Shown piece after piece: positions 1 to 8,188 of a stretch of 64,000 nucleotides of DNA. Each line of letters starts with the position of its first letter. Position 1 is the stretch's first letter. Both the position numbers and the translations under genes were made by a program. The stretch is from JBHJHP01 sp042219825. Lineage in GTDB: Bacteria > Bacteroidota > Bacteroidia > Bacteroidales > UBA5342. The stretch lies in assembly GCF_042219825.1 (NCBI RefSeq), contig NZ_JBHJHQ010000005.1, positions 372,001 to 436,000 on the forward strand. Reading direction: 5' to 3'. Below the pieces are notes generated by a model. That model searched no databases, had not been told where the DNA came from, and saw only the letters and a list, made by a program, of their open reading frames with translations.

Positions 1-1016
1 TGACCTCTGATTACGAAGAAGCCACACAATGGATTTTAGATGCAAAAACAAAAGGAGAAGCCCTTTCTGTCGGTCTGGTCGGCGACATTGGCGATGTGCT
101 GGAAAAACTGATTCAGGATGATATAATCCCTGAGATTCTGACGGACCAGACATCTGCTCACGATCCGGTTCATGGCTATATACCCCATGGACTGACACTG
201 GGGGAAGCCAGTAAATTAAGGGCATCTGATCCGGAAGCTTACAAGGATAAAGCCTTAAAGAGCATGGCTCGACATGTGGGTTTTATGTTGAAAATGAAAG
301 CCAAAGGCAGTGTGGTTTTTGATTACGGCAATAACCTACGGGAATTTGCCCGTCGGGGTGGTGAAACCAATGCATTTGACTATAATGGCTTTGTACCGGA
401 GTTTATCCGTCCGCTTTTCTGTGATGGACAGGGGCCGTTTCGCTGGGTAGCCTTATCGGGTGATCCGGAAGATATCTACACAACCGACCGTGCCCTGATG
501 GAAGCTTTTCCGGAAAACACACATCTGATCAAATGGCTGGAAGAGGCACAGAAAAAGGTGGCATTTCAAGGCTTGCCGAGCCGGATTTGCTGGTTGGGTT
601 TCGGTGAGCGCGAAAAGGCCGGTCTGATCTTTAACGACCTGGTAAAAACAGGCAAAGTGAAAGCGCCGATTGTCATTGGCCGCGATCATCTGGATTGTGG
701 ATCGGTAGCCTCACCGAACCGGGAGACAGAGGGCATGCTGGATGGCAGTGATGCGGTGTCGGACTGGCCGCTGCTTAACCTTATGGCAAATACGGCCGGT
801 GGAGCCACCTGGGTATCGTTCCATCACGGTGGCGGCGTGGGTATGGGATTTTCACAACATGCCGGCATGGTGATACTGGCTGACGGAACTGAACAGGCCG
901 CTAACAACATATCACAGGTGCTGCACAACGATCCTGCCATGGGCATCTTCAGGCACGCAGACGCGGGATATGAAAAGGCAGTAGAAAACAGGGATAAATT
1001 TGGTTTGTCACTGTAA
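1..1016 (+). CDS. hutU: Urocanate hydratase (urocanase), 5' end outside window
   Basis: Urocanase converts urocanate to 4-imidazolone-5-propionate using tightly bound NAD+, the second step of histidine degradation in the cytoplasm. The frame is open from the left edge (codons begin at base 3), so about 338 C-terminal residues of a protein that is usually 550-670 long are seen; the GTG at 96 is internal, not a start. Diagnostic stretches are WVALSGDPEDI, then GLPSRICWLGFGER, which holds the active-site region cysteine, and the C-terminal run GRDHLDCGSVASPNRETEG followed by FHHGGGVGMGFSQHAG. hutI and ftcD follow on the same strand, as expected for a hut operon, although 219 bases with hairpins separate hutU from hutI. 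hutH is not in the window. Family assignment is secure. Confidence 0.95.
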   Translation, partial: TSDYEEATQWILDAKTKGEALSVGLVGDIGDVLEKLIQDDIIPEILTDQTSAHDPVHGYIPHGLTLGEASKLRASDPEAYKDKALKSMARHVGFMLKMKAKGSVVFDYGNNLREFARRGGETNAFDYNGFVPEFIRPLFCDGQGPFRWVALSGDPEDIYTTDRALMEAFPENTHLIKWLEEAQKKVAFQGLPSRICWLGFGEREKAGLIFNDLVKTGKVKAPIVIGRDHLDCGSVASPNRETEGMLDGSDAVSDWPLLNLMANTAGGATWVSFHHGGGVGMGFSQHAGMVILADGTEQAANNISQVLHNDPAMGIFRHADAGYEKAVENRDKFGLSL

Positions 1017-1020
1017 AACT

Positions 1021-1043
1021 ACTCCTCGTTTGCAACGAGGAGT
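1021..1043. terminator. Perfect 10-bp hairpin after hutU
   Basis: ACTCCTCGTT (1021-1030) is the exact reverse complement of AACGAGGAGT (1034-1043), with loop TGC. It lies 4 bases after the hutU stop. No long T-run follows directly, though a second small inverted repeat (GTCGTTT/AAACGAC, 1053-1067) and AAAACAAGTTTTTT come next. It may act as a terminator or an mRNA 3'-end stabiliser that sets hutU expression apart from hutI-ftcD. Confidence 0.55.
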
Positions 1044-1085
1044 TCATGGTTGGTCGTTTTAAACGACAAAACAAGTTTTTTCAAT

Positions 1086-1157
1086 TACCCCTCTGACTCC
1101 CCTGAAGGGGAGAAAATTCAGATGTACATAGATATTCCCATTTAGGGGTTAGGGGTA
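1086..1157. repeat. Small palindromic intergenic element
   Basis: The ends TACCCCT (1086-1092) and AGGGGTA (1151-1157) are inverted copies, and an inner hairpin CTCCCCT/AGGGGAG sits at 1097-1112. The make-up (short C-run/G-run palindromes bracketing about 70 bases between genes) resembles the REP- or MITE-like elements scattered through many Bacteroidota genomes. No coding potential is seen. Whether it is repeated elsewhere in this genome cannot be judged from the window; a related C-run/G-run structure lies at 5338-5386. Confidence 0.4.
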
Positions 1158-1235
1158 GAATTGATAGCACATGGTTTTAATTGTATATTAACAATTTACC
1201 TTACATTTATAACGAAAGATCGTAATAACAAGATT

Positions 1236-2471
1236 ATGAAACTAACAGGTCCGTTCCGGCAAATTATAACCATGGATAAACTTCCGGTTAAAGGTCCGTT
1301 AAACGATGATCAGCTGGAAATTATTCCGGACGGTGGAATTCTGTCTGACAAGGGAAAAATCATCGCTATCGGTGACTTTACGGAGCTGGCCGCACAAATA
1401 GACCGGTCCACAACCGAAATTGAATGGATTCATGGCAATCATGTGGCATTACCGGGTTTGATTGACTGTCACACACATATTTGCTATGCCGGATCGCGGG
1501 CCAACGACTTTGCCTTACGACTGGCCGGTAAAACCTATCTGGAAATTGCAGAAGCCGGTGGTGGCATATGGAATACTGTTCAGAAAACCAGAGAAGCATC
1601 GCAGGAGGAACTGAGTCGGATAACTACGAAACATGCAGATGTCATGTTGAAGGATGGCATTACCACCATTGAAGTTAAAAGCGGATATGGATTATCCGTT
1701 GATCAGGAACTCAAAATTCTCAAAGCAATACAAAGTTCAGACACGAAAGCTGACCTACTTGCAACCTGTCTTGCTGCACACATCAGGCCAAAGGATTTTT
1801 CAGGTTCGAATGAAGCTTATCTTAAAGTATTGGCAAAGGAACTCCTGCCTGAAATTAAAAATCAGGAACTCTCACAGCGGGTAGATATTTTCATAGAAAA
1901 AACAGCATTCTCAGCTGATGAAGCCAGGTCTTATTTGAATGCAGCTAAAGATCTGGGATTTGATATCGTGGTTCATGGTGACCAGTTTAGTTTGGGAGGC
2001 AGCCTTTTGGCAGTTGACCTGAACGCCAGAAGTGTGGATCATCTGGAAGCCAGCGATGACAAAGTCATCTCAATGATTGGGAAAAGCGAAGTAAGTGCTA
2101 CAGTGTTACCCGGCGCTTCCATTGGACTAGGCTTACCTTTTGCCCCGGCAAGGAAGCTTTTAAACGCTGGTGCTTCGCTGGCGATCGCATCGGACTGGAA
2201 CCCCGGTTCAGCACCAATGGGAGACTTGCTAATTCAGGCATCCATTCTTAGCTCATATGAAAAGCTAAGCGTGACAGAAACTTTAGCAGGTATTACCTGC
2301 CGTGCAGCCCATGCATTAGGTCTGGACGACCGTGGCATTCTTAAAGAAGGGAATAAGGCCGATATTATCGCGTTCAGCATAAATGATTACAGGGAAATTA
2401 TCTACCGGCAGGGTAAATTGAAACCGGATTTCGTCTGGAAAAATGGCAACAAACTGACATTTGAAAATTAA
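1236..2471 (+). CDS. hutI: Imidazolonepropionase
   Basis: HutI hydrolyses 4-imidazolone-5-propionate to N-formimino-L-glutamate, the third step of histidine breakdown. It belongs to the metal-dependent amidohydrolase superfamily. The HxH metal motif is in DCHTHICYAGSRANDF, with later ligands in VVHGDQFS and ASDWNPGSAPMGD; these are characteristic of HutI rather than other amidohydrolases. The open frame reaches back to 1161, but its first 25 residues are unlike the family. ATG 1236 (MKLTGPFRQI) gives 411 residues, close to the usual 400-420, so I chose that start. ftcD begins 5 bases after the stop, so the two are almost certainly cotranscribed. Confidence 0.95.
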   Translation: MKLTGPFRQIITMDKLPVKGPLNDDQLEIIPDGGILSDKGKIIAIGDFTELAAQIDRSTTEIEWIHGNHVALPGLIDCHTHICYAGSRANDFALRLAGKTYLEIAEAGGGIWNTVQKTREASQEELSRITTKHADVMLKDGITTIEVKSGYGLSVDQELKILKAIQSSDTKADLLATCLAAHIRPKDFSGSNEAYLKVLAKELLPEIKNQELSQRVDIFIEKTAFSADEARSYLNAAKDLGFDIVVHGDQFSLGGSLLAVDLNARSVDHLEASDDKVISMIGKSEVSATVLPGASIGLGLPFAPARKLLNAGASLAIASDWNPGSAPMGDLLIQASILSSYEKLSVTETLAGITCRAAHALGLDDRGILKEGNKADIIAFSINDYREIIYRQGKLKPDFVWKNGNKLTFEN

Positions 2472-2476
2472 ATAGT

Positions 2477-4171
2477 ATGACACAACTGATAGAATGCGTT
2501 CCCAATTTCAGTGAAGGGAACAACATGGAAATCATCAAACAAATCACAGATAAGATACAAAGCGTTGAAGGCGTGAAGCTTATTGACGTGGATGCAGGAA
2601 AAGCCACGAACCGTACCGTTGTCACCTTTGTGGGAACACCTGAAGAAGTTTGCGAGGCAGCTTTCAAGGCTGTTAAAAAAGCTGCAGAGCTGATCGATAT
2701 GAGCAAACACAAGGGAGCTCATCCGCGATTTGGAGCCACTGATGTGTTAGCATTGGTTCCTGTTTCCGGCATCTCCATGGAAGAAACAGTTGTGTATGCA
2801 CATAAACTGGCTGAACGCATCGGCAGGGAATTACATATCCCCATCTACTGTTATGAATTTGCAGCAAGAGAAGACAAACGGAAAAACCTGGCCAGTTGCC
2901 GATCAGGTGAATACGAAGGTTTGGCAAAAAAGTTGGCAGACCCTGAATGGGAACCTGATTTTGGCCCGGCAGAGTATAACACATCTGTCGCCAAATCCGG
3001 AGCAACGGCTGTCAGTGCACGTAACTTTTTAGTGGCCTATAATGTGAACCTGAACACCACCTCAACCCGTCGGGCCAATGCTATTGCGTTTGATATTCGT
3101 GAAAAAGGCCGCATCAAACGAGAAGGAGGAACACTGACCGGTAAAAAAGTCCTGGACAAAAACGGCAAACCGGTTTATGAGCCCGGCCTGCTGAAGTGTG
3201 TAAAAGGTATCGGATGGTTCATTGAGGAATATGGCATTGCGCAACTTTCGTTTAACCTGACCGATACTACAGTAACCTCTGTTCATGAAGTATTCGATGC
3301 TGCCTGCCAGAGAGCTCAGGCAAGGGGACTACGTGTTACAGGTTCAGAACTGGTTGGGGTGATTCCGTTAAAAGCGATGTTGGATGCCGGGAAGTATTTC
3401 CTGAAAAAACAACAGCGCTCCACCGGTATTTCGGATGATGAAATCATAAAAATCGCTGTTAAATCACTTGGCCTGGATGAACTGAATCCTTTTGATCCGA
3501 AGAAAAAGATCATTGAATACATAATTGCTGAACACAAGCCAAAGCTGATTGACATGAACCTGAAAGCCTTCGCAGAAGAAACGGCATCTGAATCACCCGC
3601 ACCGGGTGGTGGTTCCATTTCGGCCTACATGGGTACAATGGGTGCAGCACTGGGAACCATGGTGGCCAATCTTTCTGCGCACAAACGCGGCTGGGATGAA
3701 CGCTGGGAAGAGTTTTCAAACTGGGCTGATAAAGGCAAATATTACCACGATGAGCTGCTGAAGCTGGTGGACGAGGACACGAATGCATTTAATGCTATAA
3801 TGGATGCATTTGGATTACCTAAAACGACAGAAGCTGAAAAAAAATCCCGCCAAAAAGCTGTTGATGACGCTACTAAATATGCCATAGAAGTACCTTTTAA
3901 GGTTATGAATCTGTGCTACAAATCCATGGAAGTAATGAAAGCCATGACTGAAACCGGCAATCCTAACAGTGTATCTGATGCCAGCGTAGGTGCACTGGCT
4001 GCACGGGCCGGCGTCCGTGGAGCCTACTTGAATGTAAAGATCAATGCAAAGAATTTTTCGGATCAAGCATTCGTGGACGACATTCTGAAGAAAGCTAAAG
4101 AACTTGACAGGGCCGCCGAAAGTTTGGAAGTTGAAATTATGGAGATAGTAGATAGGAAAATAAATGCCTGA
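2477..4171 (+). CDS. ftcD: Bifunctional glutamate formimidoyltransferase / formimidoyltetrahydrofolate cyclodeaminase
   Basis: FtcD moves the formimino group from formiminoglutamate to tetrahydrofolate, releasing glutamate, and then deaminates the product to 5,10-methenyl-THF. The 564 residues hold both halves: the transferase from the N-terminus (LIECVPNFSEG, HKGAHPRFGATDVLALVPV) to about residue 310, and the cyclodeaminase from about 350 (FAEETASESPAPGGGSISA) to the end. The AxxxSPAPGGGS loop is the hallmark of the cyclodeaminase domain. Many bacteria keep the two activities on separate genes or use HutG/HutF, so the fused form tells that histidine ends as glutamate plus a one-carbon folate unit. 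It follows hutI by 5 bases. The start ATG is well placed at the conserved MTQLIECVPN. Confidence 0.96.
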   Translation: MTQLIECVPNFSEGNNMEIIKQITDKIQSVEGVKLIDVDAGKATNRTVVTFVGTPEEVCEAAFKAVKKAAELIDMSKHKGAHPRFGATDVLALVPVSGISMEETVVYAHKLAERIGRELHIPIYCYEFAAREDKRKNLASCRSGEYEGLAKKLADPEWEPDFGPAEYNTSVAKSGATAVSARNFLVAYNVNLNTTSTRRANAIAFDIREKGRIKREGGTLTGKKVLDKNGKPVYEPGLLKCVKGIGWFIEEYGIAQLSFNLTDTTVTSVHEVFDAACQRAQARGLRVTGSELVGVIPLKAMLDAGKYFLKKQQRSTGISDDEIIKIAVKSLGLDELNPFDPKKKIIEYIIAEHKPKLIDMNLKAFAEETASESPAPGGGSISAYMGTMGAALGTMVANLSAHKRGWDERWEEFSNWADKGKYYHDELLKLVDEDTNAFNAIMDAFGLPKTTEAEKKSRQKAVDDATKYAIEVPFKVMNLCYKSMEVMKAMTETGNPNSVSDASVGALAARAGVRGAYLNVKINAKNFSDQAFVDDILKKAKELDRAAESLEVEIMEIVDRKINA

Positions 4172-4241
4172 ATAAATTCGTTTCTTCATTACCGTTTATA
4201 TTGCTACCTTGCACTATATACCAAAGAAATCAGAATTTACT

Positions 4242-5192
4242 ATGAGAGTTATAAGTCAAATCATCCTTTCAATGTTTCTTTTATGTTCAGTTGCGGTTCA
4301 AGCCAAAGAATATGATATCACGGTCGCCAAAGATGGCAGCGGCGATTTTACATCTATACGGGAAGCGATTCAGTCCGTCAGATCATATACCCCGGAACCC
4401 AAAACAATTTTCATTAAAAATGGCATTTACAAAGAAAAAATTCTGATTTCAAGTGATAAATGCGATATAACACTGATCGGTGAAAGCAGGGACAACACCA
4501 TCATTACCTGGGCAGATCATGCCAATATGAACGACATGGGAACCTTTAAAACGTCAACGTTACGGATTGACGGAGACCGGATCACCCTGAAAAACTTAAC
4601 AATAGAGAATAATGCCCCAATGCTTGGACAGGCTGTGGCGCTACATGTGGAAGGTAAAAACCTGATGGTTATTAACTGTAACCTATTGGGTAATCAGGAC
4701 ACCTTGTTTACGGGCAATGAATATGGTACTGAATTTTTCAAAGACTGCTACATTGAAGGAACTACGGACTTTATTTTTGGCCCGGCCACAGTCTGGTTTG
4801 AAAACTGCCATATTCACAGCAAAAAGAATTCTTATATCACCGCTGCCTCAACACCGGAATTCAGACCTTATGGCTATATCTTTAATAAATGTATGCTGAC
4901 CGCAGCAGAAGGGATTGACAAGGTCTATCTCGGTCGTCCCTGGCGCAAATATGCTGCCGTGTTGTTCATGAACAGCTATATGGGCAACCATATCCGTCCA
5001 GAAGGTTGGCATAACTGGGGTGATCCTGAACGGGAAAAAACAACCCGGTATCTGGAATATAACAACAATGGTCCCGGTGCCGATCGGTCACAACGTGTGG
5101 CATGGTCAGGTGAACTCAAAAAATCAAAGGCTAAAAAGATCACGCTGGAAAAGGTATTCCCTGACTGGGAAGCAGTACACGATATGGACTAA
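4242..5192 (+). CDS. Secreted pectinesterase (CE8)
   Basis: Pectin methylesterase removes methyl esters from homogalacturonan, opening it to lyases. The protein is a right-handed beta-helix of the CE8 family. Visible family motifs are GNQDTLFTG (oxyanion-hole Gln and catalytic Asp), GTTDFIFGPA (the second catalytic Asp) and YLGRPW (substrate/active-site Arg and Trp). From ATG 4242 there is a clear signal peptide (MRVISQIILSMFLLCSVAVQA), whereas the longer frame from 4209 adds a charged leader, so 4242 is preferred; the mature enzyme would be about 295 residues, normal for CE8. No lipobox or sorting domain is seen, so it is probably periplasmic. Its natural partner, a pectate lyase, lies 47 kb away at 52.6 kb. 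Confidence 0.92.
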   Translation: MRVISQIILSMFLLCSVAVQAKEYDITVAKDGSGDFTSIREAIQSVRSYTPEPKTIFIKNGIYKEKILISSDKCDITLIGESRDNTIITWADHANMNDMGTFKTSTLRIDGDRITLKNLTIENNAPMLGQAVALHVEGKNLMVINCNLLGNQDTLFTGNEYGTEFFKDCYIEGTTDFIFGPATVWFENCHIHSKKNSYITAASTPEFRPYGYIFNKCMLTAAEGIDKVYLGRPWRKYAAVLFMNSYMGNHIRPEGWHNWGDPEREKTTRYLEYNNNGPGADRSQRVAWSGELKKSKAKKITLEKVFPDWEAVHDMD

Positions 5193-5449
5193 AGTCCGGT
5201 AAGAAATAATTAATGTGAGTTCGACATAAAAATTAGATCTTAATAGCGTTAAATCCTCCGTCTCCCGACGCTTTGGTCGGGATCCACCTCCTTTCGGGCA
5301 AGGAGGACACTCACCTAATGAATTGCGGATTTCAAAGTCCCCCTTTGAAAAAGGGGGTGTCATGAATGGAACATCATGACGGGGGATTTTTCACCAGTTA
5401 TAAACAGTAATAATCAAATTATATCCTTACATAGAACTGTCATCATTTA
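5193..5449. other. Intergenic region packed with inverted repeats
   Basis: No gene is seen. There are four hairpins in series: TCCCGAC/GTCGGGA (5263-5282), CCTCCTT/AAGGAGG (5287-5306), CCCCCTTT/AAAGGGGG (5339-5357) and GTCATGA/TCATGAC (5359-5380). The outer TCCCCC (5338-5343) also pairs with GGGGGA (5381-5386). This is the same C-run/G-run style as the element at 1086-1157, so REP-like repeats are likely. Confidence 0.5.
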
Positions 5450-5479
5450 AATAACTCCGCCCATCAGGGCGGAGTTATT
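5450..5479. terminator. Bidirectional terminator hairpin
   Basis: AATAACTCCGCCC (5450-5462) and GGGCGGAGTTATT (5467-5479) form a perfect 13-bp stem with loop ATCA. It lies between the plus-strand pectinesterase and the minus-strand GH51 gene, whose 3' ends face each other, so it can stop transcription from both sides. Confidence 0.8.
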
Positions 5480-5509
5480 CATAGTATATTATCTATGAGT
5501 TTTAACCCT

Positions 5510-8089
5510 TTATCTCAAACTTATACGGATCACAGAGAACGAGTATGGATCCATTTTATAAGTGAACTGTTTATCCACTTCAATGGAACTATCGGCAGGT
5601 TTGGCATCACGATCTTTCGGATCACCCTCAAGCACCGACAGTTTAGCATTTGCTGCTGCCAGATCAAAATCCGATAAGTCCAGGCTGGAATTCACCTCAA
5701 CCGGCAGCATGTTGACCAGTTTAACGATCAGCTCATTATTTTTCTCATCTTTTACAACTGACACGCCAACCCTGTTTTGTACTTTCACATTCTGATCAGA
5801 CAGTTTTACATCCGATGCAAAATAGGTTGTCCCTGAATTTTGCCCGTACATTTTCTGTACATAGTAATCGGTTGTTGGCTTAACTTCAGAACTGTTAAAG
5901 TATATCAGATCCGGATTCCATTGCGTCCGGTGTTCCCTTGCCAGAAGCGGTGCATAAGAGGTCATGTGTACAACATCCCCGTTCCGTTCTATGGCTGTCA
6001 GATATAAAGCTTCAGACAGAGCTGTTTCAATATTCAAAGGTCTGCGCGGCAGATGTGATGCATATTCGCCCAGATATACCTTCGGACCGGAGCGGTCGTA
6101 TTTATCGTAATAATCCTGGTTGTAAATGAACCATCCCGGTGGCACATAATAGTGCTCATCCAACAGATCCACACCAAGTTTCTTCCCAATTTTCCAGCCT
6201 TCTTCATAATCCGTACCATAATAAAACGGTCCGGCTGTCCCGATCACTTTCATTTCAGGATACTTCTCTTTCACTGCTTTATAGATCATGGTAAAGCGTT
6301 CCTCAAAAATGTCTGTAATCAGATCCTCATTCCCTATACCGATATATCTTAAGTTGAAAGGTTCCGGATGTCCGGCTTCAGCCCTTTTTCTGCCCCACTC
6401 ACTGTTTTTATCTCCGTTGGCCCACTCTATCAGATCAAGCACATCCTGTACATAATCATCCATATCGCACATTAGTATTCCGCCTTGTTGTCCGTCGCCA
6501 CCGATACTGGAGTTCTGACATGGCACACCGGCTGCAAGTACAGGAACGGGTTCAGCACCCAGGTCCTCACAAAACTGAAAATATTCAAAATAACCCAAAC
6601 CACCCGACTGGTTATAGCCCCAGGTATTTCTTTGCTGTATACGCGATTCCAGCGGACCAATTGTATTTTTCCATTTATAAATATTGTCTATGCCATTTCC
6701 GTGAGCCACACAACCACCCGGGAAACGGACAAACCGGGGATGCATATCAGCAATCGTCTGAGCCAGATCCTGACGCAAACCGTTTTGTCTTCCTTTAAAG
6801 GTATTCTCAGGGAACAGTGAAATCATGTCCAAACCGACCTTACCAACCTTGGCTGGTTTTACGACAATTTTAGCTTTAACGCAGTTTTCCTTTGCCTTAA
6901 TTACCGCGCTCAGTTTCTTCCATTTGGCAGATAATGGTTTTGTTCTGGCTTCTCCAATCACTTCATCATTCTGGTTAAGCAGTTGAATCAGCAAACTGTT
7001 TTTTGAGCCATCCAGACTTTTAGCAAAAACAGAGAAGTCATATTTTTCACCGGCTGTTATACCCATCCCATCATATCCGGGATTTACAAGTCCGGCTCCT
7101 GTTTTCTTCACATCAAGCACAGCATAATATTTGTTATGCGCATGAATCGGATTTACGGTATCAATGGAAAACTCCACATCAGCCTCATTTTCAAGCGACC
7201 AGTATGATTTATGATTCCATTCCCGTCTGATGCCTGAATTGTATTCAAAATCCCTGTTTTGTACAAGCTCTGCATATAAACCGCCGTCAGCAGCATAGTT
7301 GATATCTTCAAAAAAGATACCGATCAGCATGTCTGAAATCTGCTTGTTGTCGTCGGCTTTTACTTTAATCTCAGCATCCACTGCTTTTAAATACCTGAAT
7401 CTTTCCGGATCATCCTCAGCACGTTCATTATTCAGTTCATCCCGGTATTTCTGAGCTTCCATATCAGTTGTTAAGCCATCTATGGTTGACCATGCCACTT
7501 TATATACTGTTCCGGTCTCAGGCTTTTCATTAACCTTAAACTCCCTCCTGTTATTGATCCGATCTTTTTCTGATGCTTTTTGAGTATCACTGTAATTGAC
7601 AAAATCCGGTGTGGTAACCATGTATATTCCTTGTTCATCGCCTCTGTCACTCATCCAGGTCACAACAAACCTTTCGTTGGCCTTATCGTAGGATACTTCC
7701 GGAAGCAGGCAGTTCCCTGATTCCATCACATATGGATACGACTGTCTCCACCAGAAAGACAGATCATCAGATGCTGCATGTGCAAACTGATTAACCCTGT
7801 GGTTTAGAGTCCATACGGCATGCCACTTCCCATCCGGATCAAGGAAGACATAGGGATCAAACATACGCTTTTGCGAACCCCAGCTACCAAAGTCACTTTT
7901 TACAAAACTGAAATCGGGACCAATAGCATGCCAGTTTTCCTGGTCAATACTCCACGCAAAATGCAAACCACTCCGTCCGTCTGCATCGGCGTTTGTGTAA
8001 GAAAACACATAGGCAGAATCCGGTTCATTTGCATATATGAAAGAACTGATTGCCAATACTATAACAAAAAGATAAGATTTTATTTTCAT
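5510..8089 (-). CDS. Alpha-L-arabinofuranosidase GH51 with N-terminal GH43-like region
   Basis: The enzyme should release arabinofuranose from arabinan or arabinoxylan side chains. From M at 8089 there is a signal peptide (MKIKSYLFVIVLAISSFIYA), then about 190 residues resembling part of a GH43-like beta-propeller (FAWSIDQENWHAIGP, MFDPYVFLDPDGKWHAVWT), a linker, and from about residue 245 the GH51 part (LIGIFFEDINYAADGGLYAE). The general acid/base Glu is in GIGNEDL (about residue 587) and the nucleophile Glu in VYLGEYAS (about 674). The GH43-like part is too short for a full five-bladed propeller, so it may bind rather than cut. Open sequence upstream to 8161 lacks a signal peptide, hence the start choice. 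Next gene upstream on the strand is the BNR/LamG protein. Confidence 0.88.
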   Translation of the reverse strand: MKIKSYLFVIVLAISSFIYANEPDSAYVFSYTNADADGRSGLHFAWSIDQENWHAIGPDFSFVKSDFGSWGSQKRMFDPYVFLDPDGKWHAVWTLNHRVNQFAHAASDDLSFWWRQSYPYVMESGNCLLPEVSYDKANERFVVTWMSDRGDEQGIYMVTTPDFVNYSDTQKASEKDRINNRREFKVNEKPETGTVYKVAWSTIDGLTTDMEAQKYRDELNNERAEDDPERFRYLKAVDAEIKVKADDNKQISDMLIGIFFEDINYAADGGLYAELVQNRDFEYNSGIRREWNHKSYWSLENEADVEFSIDTVNPIHAHNKYYAVLDVKKTGAGLVNPGYDGMGITAGEKYDFSVFAKSLDGSKNSLLIQLLNQNDEVIGEARTKPLSAKWKKLSAVIKAKENCVKAKIVVKPAKVGKVGLDMISLFPENTFKGRQNGLRQDLAQTIADMHPRFVRFPGGCVAHGNGIDNIYKWKNTIGPLESRIQQRNTWGYNQSGGLGYFEYFQFCEDLGAEPVPVLAAGVPCQNSSIGGDGQQGGILMCDMDDYVQDVLDLIEWANGDKNSEWGRKRAEAGHPEPFNLRYIGIGNEDLITDIFEERFTMIYKAVKEKYPEMKVIGTAGPFYYGTDYEEGWKIGKKLGVDLLDEHYYVPPGWFIYNQDYYDKYDRSGPKVYLGEYASHLPRRPLNIETALSEALYLTAIERNGDVVHMTSYAPLLAREHRTQWNPDLIYFNSSEVKPTTDYYVQKMYGQNSGTTYFASDVKLSDQNVKVQNRVGVSVVKDEKNNELIVKLVNMLPVEVNSSLDLSDFDLAAANAKLSVLEGDPKDRDAKPADSSIEVDKQFTYKMDPYSFSVIRISLR

Positions 8090-8188
8090 GAATACCATAA
8101 TTAGTTGATCAATATCCGTGGTTAAGATAGCTGTTTTATGATAAATGAGGAAACGTAACAATGTTTTTTGTATCCATTCGGGAAAGCA

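Noticed and set aside
96..1016. GTG at 96 as the start of hutU
   Set aside because: The frame is open to the window edge and urocanase is much longer; the upstream residues fit the family.
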